A DNA stretch of 64,000 nt from Breoghania sp. L-A4 (GTDB lineage Bacteria > Pseudomonadota > Alphaproteobacteria > Rhizobiales > Stappiaceae): the NCBI RefSeq assembly GCF_003432385.1, contig NZ_CP031841.1:2705579-2769578 (forward strand). Reading direction: 5' to 3'. Of the stretch, positions 19,981 through 29,016 are shown in pieces. The notes below the pieces were generated by a model, which made no database searches, was not told where the DNA came from, and worked only from the letters and a program-made list of their open reading frames with translations. Numbering within the stretch: the first letter of the stretch is position 1; each line of letters starts with the position of its first letter. Made by a program: the position numbers and the translations under genes.

Positions 19981-20997
19981 ATGCGCGCCGTCGGCTACCA
20001 GAAATCCCTTCCCATCGAGGATCCCGCCTCGCTTGTCGATATCGAGCAGCCGAAACCCGAACCCTCCGGGCGCGACCTTCTGGTGAAGATTCACGCGATC
20101 TCCGTCAATCCAGTCGACACCAAGGTTCGCCGGCGCGCGGAGCCCGAGGCCGGCGGCTGGAAGATTCTGGGATGGGACGCCGCGGGCACCGTCGAGGCCG
20201 TCGGCCCGGATGCGACGCTGTTCAAGCCCGGGGACGCGGTCTATTACGCCGGCGCACTCGAGCGCCCCGGCACCAACGCGGAGTTTCATCTGGTCGATGA
20301 GCGCATCGTCGGCCGCAAGCCCGCTTCCTTGTCATGGGCAGGAGCCGCTGCACTTCCGCTGACCGCAATCACGGCCTGGGAGGCGCTGTTCGACCGGCTG
20401 ACCGTCAACAGGGCCGTGCCGGGTGGTCGCAATGCGATCCTGATCATCGGCGGCGCCGGCGGAGTCGGGTCCATCGCCATCCAGCTCATCCGCCGGCTCA
20501 CCGACATCACCATCATCGCGACCGCATCACGTGCGGAAACGCGATCCTGGGTCGAGGATCTTGGCGCGCATCATGTGGTGGATCATTCCAGACCCCTGGC
20601 CGCTGAAGTCGCCGCGCTCGGAATCGGCGCTCCGGCCTTCGTCTTCTCCACGACCAATACGGAGGACCATCTCGCGCAGATCGTCGAGCTGATCGCCCCG
20701 CAAGGCCGCTTCGCGCTGATCGACGACCCGGCCGCGCTCGACGTGATGCCTTTCAAGCGCAAAAGCGTCTCCACGCACTGGGAGTTCATGTTCACCCGCT
20801 CGATGTTCTCAACCGCCGATATGGCGGCCCAGGGCGAGCTGCTCAACGAAGTGTCGCGGCTTGTCGATGAAGGCACGCTGCGCACCACGCTGGGCGAGGT
20901 GTTCGGCACGATTTGCGCCGAAAACCTCAAACGCGCTCATGAGTTTATCGAAAGCGGCCGTGCCCGGGGCAAGGTCGTGCTGGAAGGCTTCGCCTGA
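19981..20997 (+). CDS. Zinc-type alcohol dehydrogenase-like oxidoreductase (MDR)
   Basis: A 338-residue medium-chain reductase without the structural zinc cysteines. It has NPVDTKVRR, GWDAAGTVEAVG, the NAD(P)-binding IIGGAGGVGSIAIQL near residue 155 and the C-terminal GRARGKVVLEGF. Family members reduce quinones or enals; substrate is unknown. ATG 19981 follows GCAGGAGCCACC; upstream in-frame sequence from 19903 is not family-like. The divergent, damaged HxlR gene is its likely former regulator. Confidence 0.87.
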   Translation: MRAVGYQKSLPIEDPASLVDIEQPKPEPSGRDLLVKIHAISVNPVDTKVRRRAEPEAGGWKILGWDAAGTVEAVGPDATLFKPGDAVYYAGALERPGTNAEFHLVDERIVGRKPASLSWAGAAALPLTAITAWEALFDRLTVNRAVPGGRNAILIIGGAGGVGSIAIQLIRRLTDITIIATASRAETRSWVEDLGAHHVVDHSRPLAAEVAALGIGAPAFVFSTTNTEDHLAQIVELIAPQGRFALIDDPAALDVMPFKRKSVSTHWEFMFTRSMFSTADMAAQGELLNEVSRLVDEGTLRTTLGEVFGTICAENLKRAHEFIESGRARGKVVLEGFA

Positions 20998-21023
20998 CGC
21001 CGGCGAGGGATTCTGCGCGTGCC

Positions 21024-21048
21024 GCAGGGCGGATCGCATCCGCCCTGC
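21024..21048. terminator. Hairpin between convergent MDR and tyrosinase genes
   Basis: An 11-base-pair stem (21024-21034 with 21038-21048) with a three-base loop in the 75-base gap between two convergent stop codons. There is no T tract; it may still stop both transcripts. Confidence 0.5.
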
Positions 21049-21072
21049 TCCGCCACGACAGTCCTGTTTGCG

Positions 21073-22602
21073 CTATTCGGTTTGCACCGGAATGCTGACC
21101 GAAATCGTCGGCTTGCCCATCATCTTGACCGGAAAGCGCGACCCGACAAACGATGTGTCGACCGGTTCAACCTCCACCTGCAGTTTTCCGCCGGCGATTT
21201 CGCTCAACGGCAGGTCGAAGTCGAAGTGCGCCATCGCATTCTTGACGCAATTTTCGCACTTTTCCGGCTCATCCGGCTGGAACATGAAGCGCGTGGCGAT
21301 CGGCTTGCCGTCCTTCAACAGATGAACCTTGAAGCTGCCCGGGATCTTCAACCGGTTGATGCCGCTGGCCGTCACCATGGCGCGTTGCGGATTAATCGAC
21401 ACGCTGCGCTCCAGCGGCACCGATTGCGCCGTCTTCGCGGCCAGGGCGATAAGAGGCTGTTTGGTGGCCGGCGGGGCATAATCGACGTCCAGCGACTTCA
21501 CCGAGTCGATGACTTTGATGGAACTGAGCGCGACGGGCAGGCTTGTGAACGGTTCCAGCGCCTGCAGCGGCGGGACGGTGAAGATCTGATAGCTCGCCAG
21601 GTCCGTCTGCTTGTCGATGGTCGAGAGCAACCCGTTCAGCTCGGTGGCGCCAACCTTCTTCTGCCATTCCCACCACAGCCGGTCCCAGTTCGAATGAAAG
21701 AACCAGAAAACGGGATCGAAGGCTGCGACCGACTGGTTGGCCATCGTCGGCCCGATAGCACCATGTCCGCCGTCGTGCGCCGCGATGATCGTGTTGTAGG
21801 GCGCTCCGGACCAGTAGCCGTGGAAGTCTTCCCAGTCGGTCTTTGTCAGCGCCCGCTCCAGATCGGCGGTCACGTTGTACGTCAACAGGTTGCTCTTGAT
21901 GTCGGGATAGCTGAACCTGGTTGTCTTGTAACCCTTGCTGAAGCCGCCACCGATGTCGGCGGGCAGCGTGTAGCTGTCGAAGGGCGCCTTCTTGAGAAAG
22001 TCCGGAAACGGCGTCGTGATGTCCCAGTATGGAAGCGTCACATCCTCGCATCCGGGGACCGAGCGCAGCGCGTTCTCGAAATTGAACATGTAGGCCCGGT
22101 GCCAGGGATTGTAGCCGGGCACATGATGCTGGCAGTAAAGCGGCGCGGGAAGCCAGTGGTAGCCGGCCTGCATGAAATAGCAGTTGGGATCCGTGAGATC
22201 CTTGTCCTTCGCGAGAATTCCCTCGAACGCCGTCTTGACCAGTTTCAGCTCCGCGTCGCTCAGTGAATTGAGATCCTTCCTGACGCGCCCTGCGCCGCTC
22301 GTCCCGGCCGGGGCCGCCAGTGTGGCTGTTTCCCCGTCCGGTGCGGCTTTCCCCTTCGGATAACCGTCGGTCATCCAGTTGAGAAACGTCTGGACCATGT
22401 CCGCCGTCCAGGGGTCCCCCGGCGGCATGGTCTTGGCGGCCACCTGGCCGTAGATGGTGCCTGCGGACGCCCGCACCTGCTCGTAGCTTGTCAGGTCGAG
22501 CCCCTGCGTCTGCATGTGGGCGATGTCCGTATCGGTGAACATCAGCCGGATGGTGTCGTACCAGGTCGGGTGTGCAACGGGATAATTTGGCGATTGGGGC
22601 AC
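21073..22602 (-). CDS. Tyrosinase / polyphenol oxidase family type-3 copper protein
   Basis: A 509-residue enzyme with a binuclear copper centre, expected to oxidise phenols to quinones. CuA ligands: YHW (His149), QHH (His159/160) and NPWHRAYMF (His168). CuB ligands: AHDGGH (His276, His280) and FWFFHSNWDRLWWEW (His303). Residues 10-110 form an N-terminal segment (PTWYDTIRLMFT...MPPGDPW) whose family I cannot name. Residues 400-509 form a beta-rich C-terminal domain (SFKVHLLKDG, AHFDFDLP, MGKPTISVSIPV) of the kind that caps the active site in polyphenol oxidases. No signal peptide. Start is GTG 22602 with GGAG eight bases upstream. The next gene upstream resembles its C-terminal domain. Confidence 0.9.
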   Translation of the reverse strand: MPQSPNYPVAHPTWYDTIRLMFTDTDIAHMQTQGLDLTSYEQVRASAGTIYGQVAAKTMPPGDPWTADMVQTFLNWMTDGYPKGKAAPDGETATLAAPAGTSGAGRVRKDLNSLSDAELKLVKTAFEGILAKDKDLTDPNCYFMQAGYHWLPAPLYCQHHVPGYNPWHRAYMFNFENALRSVPGCEDVTLPYWDITTPFPDFLKKAPFDSYTLPADIGGGFSKGYKTTRFSYPDIKSNLLTYNVTADLERALTKTDWEDFHGYWSGAPYNTIIAAHDGGHGAIGPTMANQSVAAFDPVFWFFHSNWDRLWWEWQKKVGATELNGLLSTIDKQTDLASYQIFTVPPLQALEPFTSLPVALSSIKVIDSVKSLDVDYAPPATKQPLIALAAKTAQSVPLERSVSINPQRAMVTASGINRLKIPGSFKVHLLKDGKPIATRFMFQPDEPEKCENCVKNAMAHFDFDLPLSEIAGGKLQVEVEPVDTSFVGSRFPVKMMGKPTISVSIPVQTE

Positions 22603-22622
22603 TAAAATCTCCTGTCAAAAAA

Positions 22623-23003
22623 TTACACCGGGTGCAGCATGAGGCAGACACTCAGCGTTGGATTTCCCATCCGATCGGGATCGACGGCCTTGCGAGACCC
22701 GTCCGCGTCGAGCGCTTCAATGTCGACGCTGAGTGTGCCGCCAGACACGACGTCGATGGGCAAGATAAAATCGAAATGAGCGGCCTGACTTGGTCCGCCG
22801 AGCCCGCCGGCATCCGCCCCGTCGGAGGGCTGGAAGAAAAAACGCGATGCAATCCGCTGGCCGTTCATCAGAAGATGGACCGAGAACGATCCGCCGATGG
22901 CCGCGCTGTCCAGCCCGTCAATCGCAACATTCACATCGCGGGCCTGGACCGCAACGCCTTGGGAAATGGCAACAGACTTGCGAGGCTTCCGCGCACGTTC
23001 CAT
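22623..23003 (-). CDS. Stand-alone homologue of the tyrosinase C-terminal domain
   Basis: A 126-residue protein that matches the last 100 residues of the neighbouring tyrosinase position by position: SF.VHLL..G..IA.RF.FQP, AHFDF.LP, GG.L.V..E..D and MG.PTLSV. It lies 20 bases upstream in the same direction, so the two are probably one operon. The tyrosinase keeps its own copy, so this is an extra domain in trans. By analogy with caddie proteins and shielding domains of other tyrosinases it might help copper loading or block the active site, but that is inference. ATG 23003 is preferred; GTG 23006 is also possible. Confidence 0.8.
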   Translation of the reverse strand: MERARKPRKSVAISQGVAVQARDVNVAIDGLDSAAIGGSFSVHLLMNGQRIASRFFFQPSDGADAGGLGGPSQAAHFDFILPIDVVSGGTLSVDIEALDADGSRKAVDPDRMGNPTLSVCLMLHPV

Positions 23004-23188
23004 CACCGCCGGCCCACGCGTTCAAATCACGAAATGCATTTCTCGAACAAAATCAATTATTCAGACACAAAACCTTGAACCCCTCCGGGCTCAATATACT
23101 TGATCGTACATCTTGCGCCCACGGGAGCGCAATGCCGCCACGGAAATTTGAAGCGCGGGACAGACGCACCCGCCGCCGGAAATGAAAA

Positions 23189-23208
23189 GGCCGGTCCATG
23201 GACCGGCC
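23189..23208 (-). terminator. Perfect palindrome followed by T4 on the minus strand
   Basis: A 20-base perfect palindrome centred on CCATGG. On the minus strand it is followed by TTTTCATTT, so it can end transcripts coming from the IS fragments to the right before they reach the tyrosinase operon. Confidence 0.6.
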
Positions 23209-23237
23209 CCACACGGTTGTGCTACTCCCGCTCATTA

Positions 23238-23547
23238 CTAACGTATCCACGTAACCTTCTTGGCTTACGAATGACATGACGGCTTCGATGGGTCCGCGGC
23301 CCATGTTGCGGTAACCTAGATGTGGGCATTCGGTGTTGTAATGGATGAGCCAGGCGTCGAGATCGGTCTGCAGGGCTTCGACGCTCGGACAGAATGTCTC
23401 GCGCATCTTCACGCGGAAGAACGCGTCGAGGACGGCGCCGTTGAACCGCTCGACGAAACCGTTCGTCTTTGGCGTCCTGACTTTGGTTCGGCGATGCTCG
23501 ATGCCGTTGAGCTCGAGATAGAGCTTGACGTTGCCCCACGGACCTAA
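23238..23547 (-). pseudogene. IS481-type transposase, C-terminal remnant
   Basis: The minus strand reads LYLELNGIEHRRTKVRTPKT, NGFVERFNGAVLDAFFRVK and HYNTECPHLGYRNMGRGPIE, the C-terminal third of an IS481-type integrase-fold transposase (last catalytic Glu region and HYN motif). The N-terminal part is lost: the sequence is cut at its 5' side by the end of another IS at 23526-23578. The open frame runs on past the usual end to 23053, so the terminus is also altered. Not functional. Confidence 0.8.
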
Positions 23548-23578
23548 TCCTATTTGAAATAGACTCGGCCCATCGAAA
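23526..23578. repeat. Detached left end of the IS407-type element found at 27746
   Basis: These 53 bases repeat the first bases of the IS3-family element at 27746 in the same orientation (TGACGTTGCCCCACGGACC..., TTTGAAATAGACTC, GGCCCATCGAAA) with a few differences. The rest of that copy is missing, because the IS3 element at 23579 begins directly after it. Confidence 0.85.
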
Positions 23579-23596
23579 TGAATAGCCCCGAGTTTT

Positions 23597-24471
23597 CTAG
23601 ACGCCCTCGGCTCTCATTTTCCGCTGCCGTTCGAAATCGACGGGTGACAGTATCCCGTTCCTCACATGCTTGCGCTTCGGGTTGTAGAACATCTCGATGT
23701 AGTCGAACACATCCTGCCGGGCTTCAACGCGGGTCTTGTAGGTCCGGCGCCGTGTCCGTTCCCGCTTGAGCAGATTGAAGAAGCTCTCCGCAACAGCGTT
23801 GTCGTGGCCGTTCCCGCGACGGCTCATGGAGTGTTCCAGGTTATGAGCCCTGAGGAATGATGCCCAGTCCATGCTGGTGAATTGGGTGCCTTGGTCTGAG
23901 TGGATCAGCACCTTGTGCTTTGGCTTCCGTCTCCACACCGCCATCAGCAATGCCTGCAGGACCACGTCATCGTCTGACGGCTCTACATCAACCAGCCGAC
24001 GACGCGGCGGGAGTAGAGATCGATCACGACGGCCAGATAGGCGAAGCCCTCCAGCGTCCTGATATAGGTAATGTCGGTGACCCAGATCCGGTCTGGCGCG
24101 CCCACATCGAACTGCCGGTCCATGCGTTGTCGACGACCAATGACGGCTTGCCGCCATGGCTGCTCGGTCGGCGCTTGTAGCCGATCTGTGCCTTGATGCC
24201 CGCCAGCTTGGCCAGTCGAGCAACGCGGTTCGGACAGCACGTCTCGCCCTGATCCAGCAGATCGTCGTGCAGCTTGCGATAGCCATACACCTTGCCGCTT
24301 TCCTTCCAAACCTTGCTGATGAGTTCGGTCTGGCGAGCGTCTTCCTTCGCCCGCTTGCTCAGCGGGTTCTTCAGCCAGGCGTAGAAGCCGCTCGGATGGG
24401 GTGCGCAGGCACCGGCACATCGCCCGCACCGAGAACAGCGGGCGATGCTCGGCGACGAACGCGTATCTCAC
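23597..24471 (-). pseudogene. IS3-family transposase OrfB, broken
   Basis: Pieces of the rve catalytic domain are spread over frames: [71 protein letters not shown] and MSRRGNGHDNAVAESFFNLL. The DDE residues themselves are kept. One frame change lies at the run 24398-24401, another near 24120, a third near 23965. There is also a CAG-to-TAG stop in the GW.MQSRQ segment near 23988, which a sequencing indel would not explain. Transposition from this copy in cis is not expected. Confidence 0.85.
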
Positions 24472-24749
24472 TTTGCATCCCTGGCGAAATACGCGTTCGA
24501 CTGCGTCTCACCTATTTTTAGGATGTCGCGCTCCTCGGTGACCCTCGCCAGCTCGCCCTTCAGGCGCCTGATCTCGGCGTCCCTGTCATCGCCGCCGGGC
24601 GGCAGCGAGAACTTCCTCTTCCAGGCGTAGAGCGAGTGCGGACTGACGCCCAGCCGCTTCGAAACCTCCGCGACCGGATAGCCCCGCTCGGTGATCTGCG
24701 CCACCGCGTCCCGTTTGAAATCGTCGCTGAAATTGCCTTTGACCATCAT
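24468..24749 (-). CDS. IS3-family transposase OrfA
   Basis: A 93-residue helix-turn-helix protein ([40 protein letters not shown]) followed by a leucine-zipper-like stretch ([18 protein letters not shown]). It binds the element ends. ATG 24749 or the next Met. The end ([18 protein letters not shown]) differs from the usual ILKKATAYFA, near the normal OrfA-OrfB frameshift site. Confidence 0.85.
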   Translation of the reverse strand: MMVKGNFSDDFKRDAVAQITERGYPVAEVSKRLGVSPHSLYAWKRKFSLPPGGDDRDAEIRRLKGELARVTEERDILKIGETQSNAYFARDAK

Positions 24750-24841
24750 GGCCTCCTTGCCTCAAAATTAGGGAAGAAGGCGTCTACGAAGCTTGGGGCT
24801 ATTCAGAGTCCTGAACTGCGACGAAAACTAATTTTTACCAG

Positions 24842-25971
24842 CTATTCGTTCAACTCCTGCATTAACCTACCTGCCAAATCACTGGCTACCCAAATCGAAT
24901 GATCAATTTTCCCTGAAAACACAGTATAAAAGGGATGTTTTGTCTCCAATTTCTCGATGAGCGACGGTCGCCTATCAGTACTATCAACGCCCGCAAGAAC
25001 CACACGAACTGTTGCCAAAAAGTCTATGTACTCTGCGCTGGAAATATCTGGAAGCCAATGCGATGACGAACGAACCATTTGCTCATATGCATCCCTGGCA
25101 GCGTCATCCCCTATGGCCTCTCTTGGGGACTTCCATTTCTTTGGATAATTCCTACCAATAAATGTGTCTCGTACCGTGTGATCAACATGATAAAGAAGAT
25201 ATTGTCCTGATTTACCAAACGGGAGAATTGTAAAAAACCGTCCATCCATAACGGTGATGCCGACTGGCGGCTTCTCACTTCTCCACTTAACAATGGGAAC
25301 AACTGTAAGCTCGTATTGCAGGTCTGTTAAAGAAACACCTAAAGATTCATTGAATGAGTTGAAACTTGAATATGTACAATTTACAATTGACCTCGCATTT
25401 ATGGTAACATTATCGGCCTTTAAAACAAAGCCATCTATAGACTCTTCGACAGAACTCACGTTGCTGTCAAAGAGGACGGCTACATTATTCCTATCAAGAT
25501 CTGAGCTTACTAAATATTTAAGAATGCGCGAATCGTAAACAACCTCATCGGTATATATCCCACCAGAGACATTTCTTAATGAAGGTTTGAAATCATCAAG
25601 ATCGATTTCATCTGTTTTCAAATTCGCCTTACGACAGAAATCCAGATACTCGGCGAAGTTAACATTGCTGCCTTCACTGCTAACAAAATACGCGTTTGGA
25701 AATCCGCGCAAGATGCTTTCATTGAACCTCTTTTGGAATGCATGAAAGCCTCTCTGACAGTGCACTGCCGTTTCTATATCTCGGGGTAATGATAACCAAG
25801 GTGAAGTCTGTTTTGGTTATTTAGGGTGGCACCCTGCATCAACGACGATTCTCGCTCCAGTAACTTCACGCTTAACCCTAATTTTGACAGCTCAATTGCC
25901 GACAAGCAGCCAAATATACCTCCTCCTATTACTACCGCGTCAACTTTGGACACTTCACTCGCCTTTGACAT
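24842..25971 (-). CDS. FAD-dependent oxidoreductase (DAO type), frame broken once, AT-rich
   Basis: A Rossmann FAD motif at the N-terminus (VDAVVIGGGIFGCLSAIELS, then LLERESSLMQGAT) starts a flavoprotein of the amine/amino-acid oxidase fold. The first part stops after LGYHYP; adding one base to the G4 run at 25783-25786 (plus strand) gives LGYHYPRDIETAVHCQRGFH and a single product of 376 residues ending near SDLAGRLMQELNE. Base composition is far more AT-rich than the neighbours and codon use differs, so it was acquired. Similar genes occur in surface-polysaccharide clusters; the substrate is unknown. IS elements flank both sides. Confidence 0.77.
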
Positions 25972-25999
25972 CGATGAACTTTCCACCTAATGATCTCGA

Positions 26000-26297
26000 A
26001 CTCGGATGGTCAACCTCAAAACAAAATTCAGCTAGATCTTTCTTAAGACTAGTTCCTCTACAGGAGTTTCACCTAGATGATTCTAAATTTTTTCCAAAGG
26101 ATAACATCTGCATCATTTGCGAACCTTCGAATATTCCGGGAGATGCGCAGCTATGACGAATACCACGTTTTCCTTTCCGAGTGATTTGCTCAAACCAAAT
26201 CGAGCCGATTTTGAGGATGCATAAACCCCTCTAAACTTCCAGAAGAAGTTGGGATTGAATTAGGTCACATACTCATAAAACGGGATTCCCTTTGCGC
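26000..26297 (-). pseudogene. Degenerate AT-rich coding remnant upstream of the FAD oxidoreductase
   Basis: The minus strand reads SSKSARFGLSKSLGKENVVF and VIAAHLPEYSKVRK before a stop near 26116; GETPVEELVLRK follows in another frame near 26040. The first stretch resembles the YxxxK region of an SDR or epimerase, but I cannot assign a family. Composition matches the FAD oxidoreductase gene, so both probably arrived together. Stops in all frames make it non-coding now. Confidence 0.4.
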
Positions 26298-27110
26298 GAG
26301 GGTTCTGATTCACTGACCACCATCAATGGAGGTCAGGATGGCTCGCTTCGATCTGACGGATTTCGAGTGGTCTGTGATACAGCCGCTTCTGCCGACAAAG
26401 GTGCGTGGGGTCCCGCGCGCCGATGACCGCAAGGTGCTGAACGGCATCTTCTGGCGGCTGCGCACGGGAGCGCCTTGGGCCGACATTCCGGCGCGCTATG
26501 GCCCGTACACGACCTGCGTCAACCGCTTCAACCGCTGGCGCAAGGCCGGGCATTGGGCCCGTATTCTTGAAGCGGTATCAGATGCTTACGACGGTGACGT
26601 GCAGATGATCGACTCGTCATCGATCCGCGTTCACCAGCATGCCGCCAACGGCCAAAAAAAGACCAGCGATCCCGTTGCATGGGTCGCTCGCGCGGCGGCC
26701 TGACCACCAAGATCCATGCGCTCGTCGACGCCGAGGGCCGGCCGATCCGCCTCAAGCTGACCGAGGGCCAGGCCCACGACGGACGCTCGGCCGCCGACAT
26801 GTTCGAAACGCTCAAGGCCGGTCACATCCTGCTCGCCGACCGCGCCTATGACAGCGATGCCTTGCGCGCCGAAATGGCCGCGCGGGGCGCATGGGCCAAC
26901 ATCCGCGCCATGCCGAACCGCGTCAAAACCTTCCCCCTTCAGCGCCTGGGTTTATCGACAACGCAACGCCGTCGAGCGTTTCTTTAGCAAACTCAAACAC
27001 TTCAGGGCCATTGCCACACGATACGACAAGCGCGACGCCAATTTTCTCGCCTCAGTCCAACTCGCTTCAATCCGCATATGGCTGCGAACTTATGAGTCGG
27101 TCACCTAGAG
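26298..27110 (+). mobile_element. IS5-family (IS427-like) element, right end missing
   Basis: Starts with GAGGGTTCTGATTCA, the usual IS427-group end, at 26298. The transposase starts at ATG 26338 (GGAGGTCAGG upstream): MARFDLTDFEWSVIQPLLP, then IDSSSIRVHQHAANG, a slippery A7 run at 26655-26661 where the group normally shifts frame, MGRSRGGLTTKIHALVDA and LADRAYDSD. A further frame change at the C5 run 26933-26937 separates the end (AWVYRQRNAVERFFSKLK, IWLRTYESVT). No matching inverted end is found on the right; an IS630 remnant begins there. Confidence 0.82.
26338..27108 (+). pseudogene. IS5-family transposase, in three frames
   Basis: The DDE residues are visible: Asp in MIDSSS, Asp in LADRAYD and Glu in NAVERFFSKLK. 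The first frame change, at A7, may be the programmed one. The second, at C5 26933-26937, looks like one extra base and may be decay or a sequencing error. Reading across both gives a product of about 256 residues, normal for the group. Confidence 0.75.
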
Positions 27111-27120
27111 CATTTACCGA

Positions 27121-27458
27121 TCAATCGCGATCATATCCGGCTGCCGCGAAATAGTTCTGGCATTCGGTCGGTGTGAAGGTGTCGATACCCTGGGAGATCG
27201 CGTCCCAGAGATCGTCTTTTGTGCGCGCGGCGGTTTTCTTGAGGAAGGCCTTGAGTTTGGAATAGGCCATCTCGATGGGATTGAAATCGGGCTGTAAGGC
27301 GGCAGGAAGCGCAGGGTCGCGCCGGCGGTCTCGATGGCATGGCGCACTTCAATCGGCTTGTGCGCCGGCAGATTGTCCATCACTACGATGTCACCGGCTT
27401 TATGCATCGGAACGAGAACCTGCTCCATATAGGCGAGAAAGGCCGCGCCCCACATGCG
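27121..27458 (-). pseudogene. IS630-family transposase, C-terminal remnant
   Basis: The minus strand reads [13 protein letters not shown] (second catalytic Asp), [13 protein letters not shown], then, after adding one base at 27288-27291, [20 protein letters not shown] (catalytic Glu) and [20 protein letters not shown], ending at TGA 27121. The N-terminal two thirds are gone. Its first codons are fused in frame to the end of an acetyltransferase gene. Confidence 0.85.
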
Positions 27459-27745
27459 CTTCCCGAACCGGAACATGCCATCGTCGCCGGGCAGATCTGG
27501 CTCATTCAGACGGCGCGGATCCGGGTGGCCGGCATGGTGGTACTCGACGATGTGGAAGCCGCAGACGTTGACGTAAAAATGAATGTTTCGCTTCTCGAAA
27601 TACGGCGTGTGCGTTGTCCAGACCTGCGTGTCCGGATACGTAGCCTCAATGGCACGCCAGGCGTTGCGGCCAATGCCGCGGCCCAGTTGATCAGAGCGCA
27701 CGTAGAAAAAGTCGAGTGAGTTGTGCTGCGTTTCGGTATTGATCG
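27459..27745 (-). pseudogene. GNAT acetyltransferase, C-terminal half (split gene)
   Basis: This half reads [20 protein letters not shown], then [19 protein letters not shown] (acetyl-CoA loop) and [16 protein letters not shown]...GFHIVEY, a GNAT fold. Its N-terminal half lies at 29017-29258, on the other side of an IS407-type element. The two halves join in frame once the IS and one ATCG copy are removed. At its end it runs in frame into an IS630 transposase remnant near 27458, so the natural C-terminus may be altered too. Confidence 0.85.
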
Positions 27746-27809
27746 TGACGTTGCCCCACGGACCTAATCCAGTTTGAAATAGACTCTGGCCCATCGAAAA
27801 GGACCAGAG

Positions 27810-28088
27810 ATGAAGCGCACCAAGTTTAGCGAAGAACAGATTATCGGCATTCTCAAAGAGCATGAGGCGGGCGTTCCGATCGCCGATTTGTGCCGCAAGC
27901 ACGGCGTGAGCAACGCCAGCATCTACAAATGAAAAGCCAAGTATGGCGGCATGGATGTGAGCGAGGCCAAGCTGCTTAAATCGCTCGAGGACGAGAACGC
28001 CAAGCTCAAAAAGCTCTTGGCCGATACCATGCTCGACAACTCCGCACTCAAGGATCTTCTCGAAAAAAATGGTAGCGCCCGCCACTAG
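27810..28088 (+). pseudogene. IS407-type OrfA with an internal stop
   Basis: [20 protein letters not shown], then [19 protein letters not shown] is the helix-turn-helix of the family. At 27930-27932 TGA replaces the TGG tryptophan of IYKWKAKYGG. The rest ([20 protein letters not shown]) is intact. The usual end LLEKKW is out of frame because the A run before ATGG has seven A (eight expected). Confidence 0.85.
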
Positions 28089-28998
28089 GCGAAAGGCTGT
28101 CGCTTATCTCAGGAAGACCTTTGAGATGAGCGAGCGGAGGGCGTGCACAGTGCTAGGCTGTTGTCGCATGACCATGCGGTATCAGGGCAGCCGCGTGGAT
28201 GATGTCGATCTGCGGGATCGGATGAAGGCGATTGCCCATGAACGTCGGCGCTTTGGATATCGGCGCCTGCATGTATTGCTGCGCCGGGAAGGCTATGTGG
28301 TCAACCACAAGCGCCTGTTCCGGATGTATCGGGAGGAGAATCTCTCGGTGCGGCGCAGGGGGTGCCGGAAACGTGCCTTGGGAACTCGGGCGCCGATGGT
28401 CATCCCCATAGCACCCAACGACCGCTGGTCGCTGGACTTTGTCTCCGATCAGCTCACCTATGGTCGCCGGTTCAGGGTTCTGACGGTCGTGGACGATTGC
28501 ACCCGGGAGTGCTTGGCACTCGTCGCCGACACATCCCTCTCGGGTCTACGGGTTGCTCGAGAGCTAGAGACGCTCATGGCGACACGGGGCAAGCCAAAGA
28601 TGGTGGTCAGCGACAACGGCACCGAGTTCACCTCCAATGTCATTCTCAGCTTTGCCGATCAGCACAAGATTGACTGGCATTACATCGCACCGGGAAAGCT
28701 GATGCAGAACGCGTTCATTGAATCGTTCAATGGCAGGCTCAGGGACGAGATGCTCAACGAGACCCTGTTCCCGAGCCGATCCTATGCCCGTATCGCCCTG
28801 AGAGAATGGCGGGCTGATTACAACGCCAACCGCCCACACTCGCGGCTGGGCTGGCTCACCCCAACCGAATACGCCACCACCTTCACCCAACGACGGGACC
28901 TGCCGCTGCGCTCAATGGCCAACTCCGCGCCAGCCCCCGTCTTCCACCCGGCTCAGCACGGCCAAAACAACCCCCGGAGTCTACATCACATTGGATAA
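28069..28998 (+). CDS. IS407-type transposase OrfB
   Basis: A 309-residue integrase-fold transposase, full length. It has the HTH_21 segment [13 protein letters not shown], then the rve domain with all three catalytic acids: [10 protein letters not shown] (Asp), VVSDNGTEF (Asp) and [14 protein letters not shown] (Glu), and the closing [17 protein letters not shown]. The protein is normally made as an OrfAB fusion by frameshifting; the OrfA stop codon should limit this. Confidence 0.92.
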
Positions 28999-29016
28999 AA
29001 GATGGGGGCAACGTCA

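Larger units (their letters stand above)
23579..24805 (-). mobile_element. IS3-family insertion sequence, decayed
   Basis: Imperfect terminal inverted repeats of about 27 bases both start TGAATAGCCCC (left at 23579; right ending at 24805). The 1227-base interior codes for orfA and orfB on the minus strand, the normal IS3 layout. The flanking triplets (AAA left, GAG right) do not match, so no target duplication is visible; one flank was probably lost. orfB is broken by frame changes and a stop codon. Confidence 0.88.
27746..29016 (+). mobile_element. IS3-family (IS407-type) insertion sequence with 4-base target duplication
   Basis: A 1271-base element with ends TGACGTTGCCCC (left) and GGGGGCAACGTCA (right, inverted). 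It is flanked by ATCG on both sides (27742-27745 and 29017-29020), a 4-base target duplication as expected for the IS407 group. It carries orfA and orfB on the plus strand and has split a GNAT acetyltransferase gene. The intact duplication shows that this insertion came after the arrangement around it. Confidence 0.92.

Noticed and set aside
27114-28085. A single 323-codon gene on the minus strand
   Set aside because: It fuses a shadow of IS orfA, the C-terminal half of a GNAT gene and an out-of-frame IS630 end; it is not one gene.
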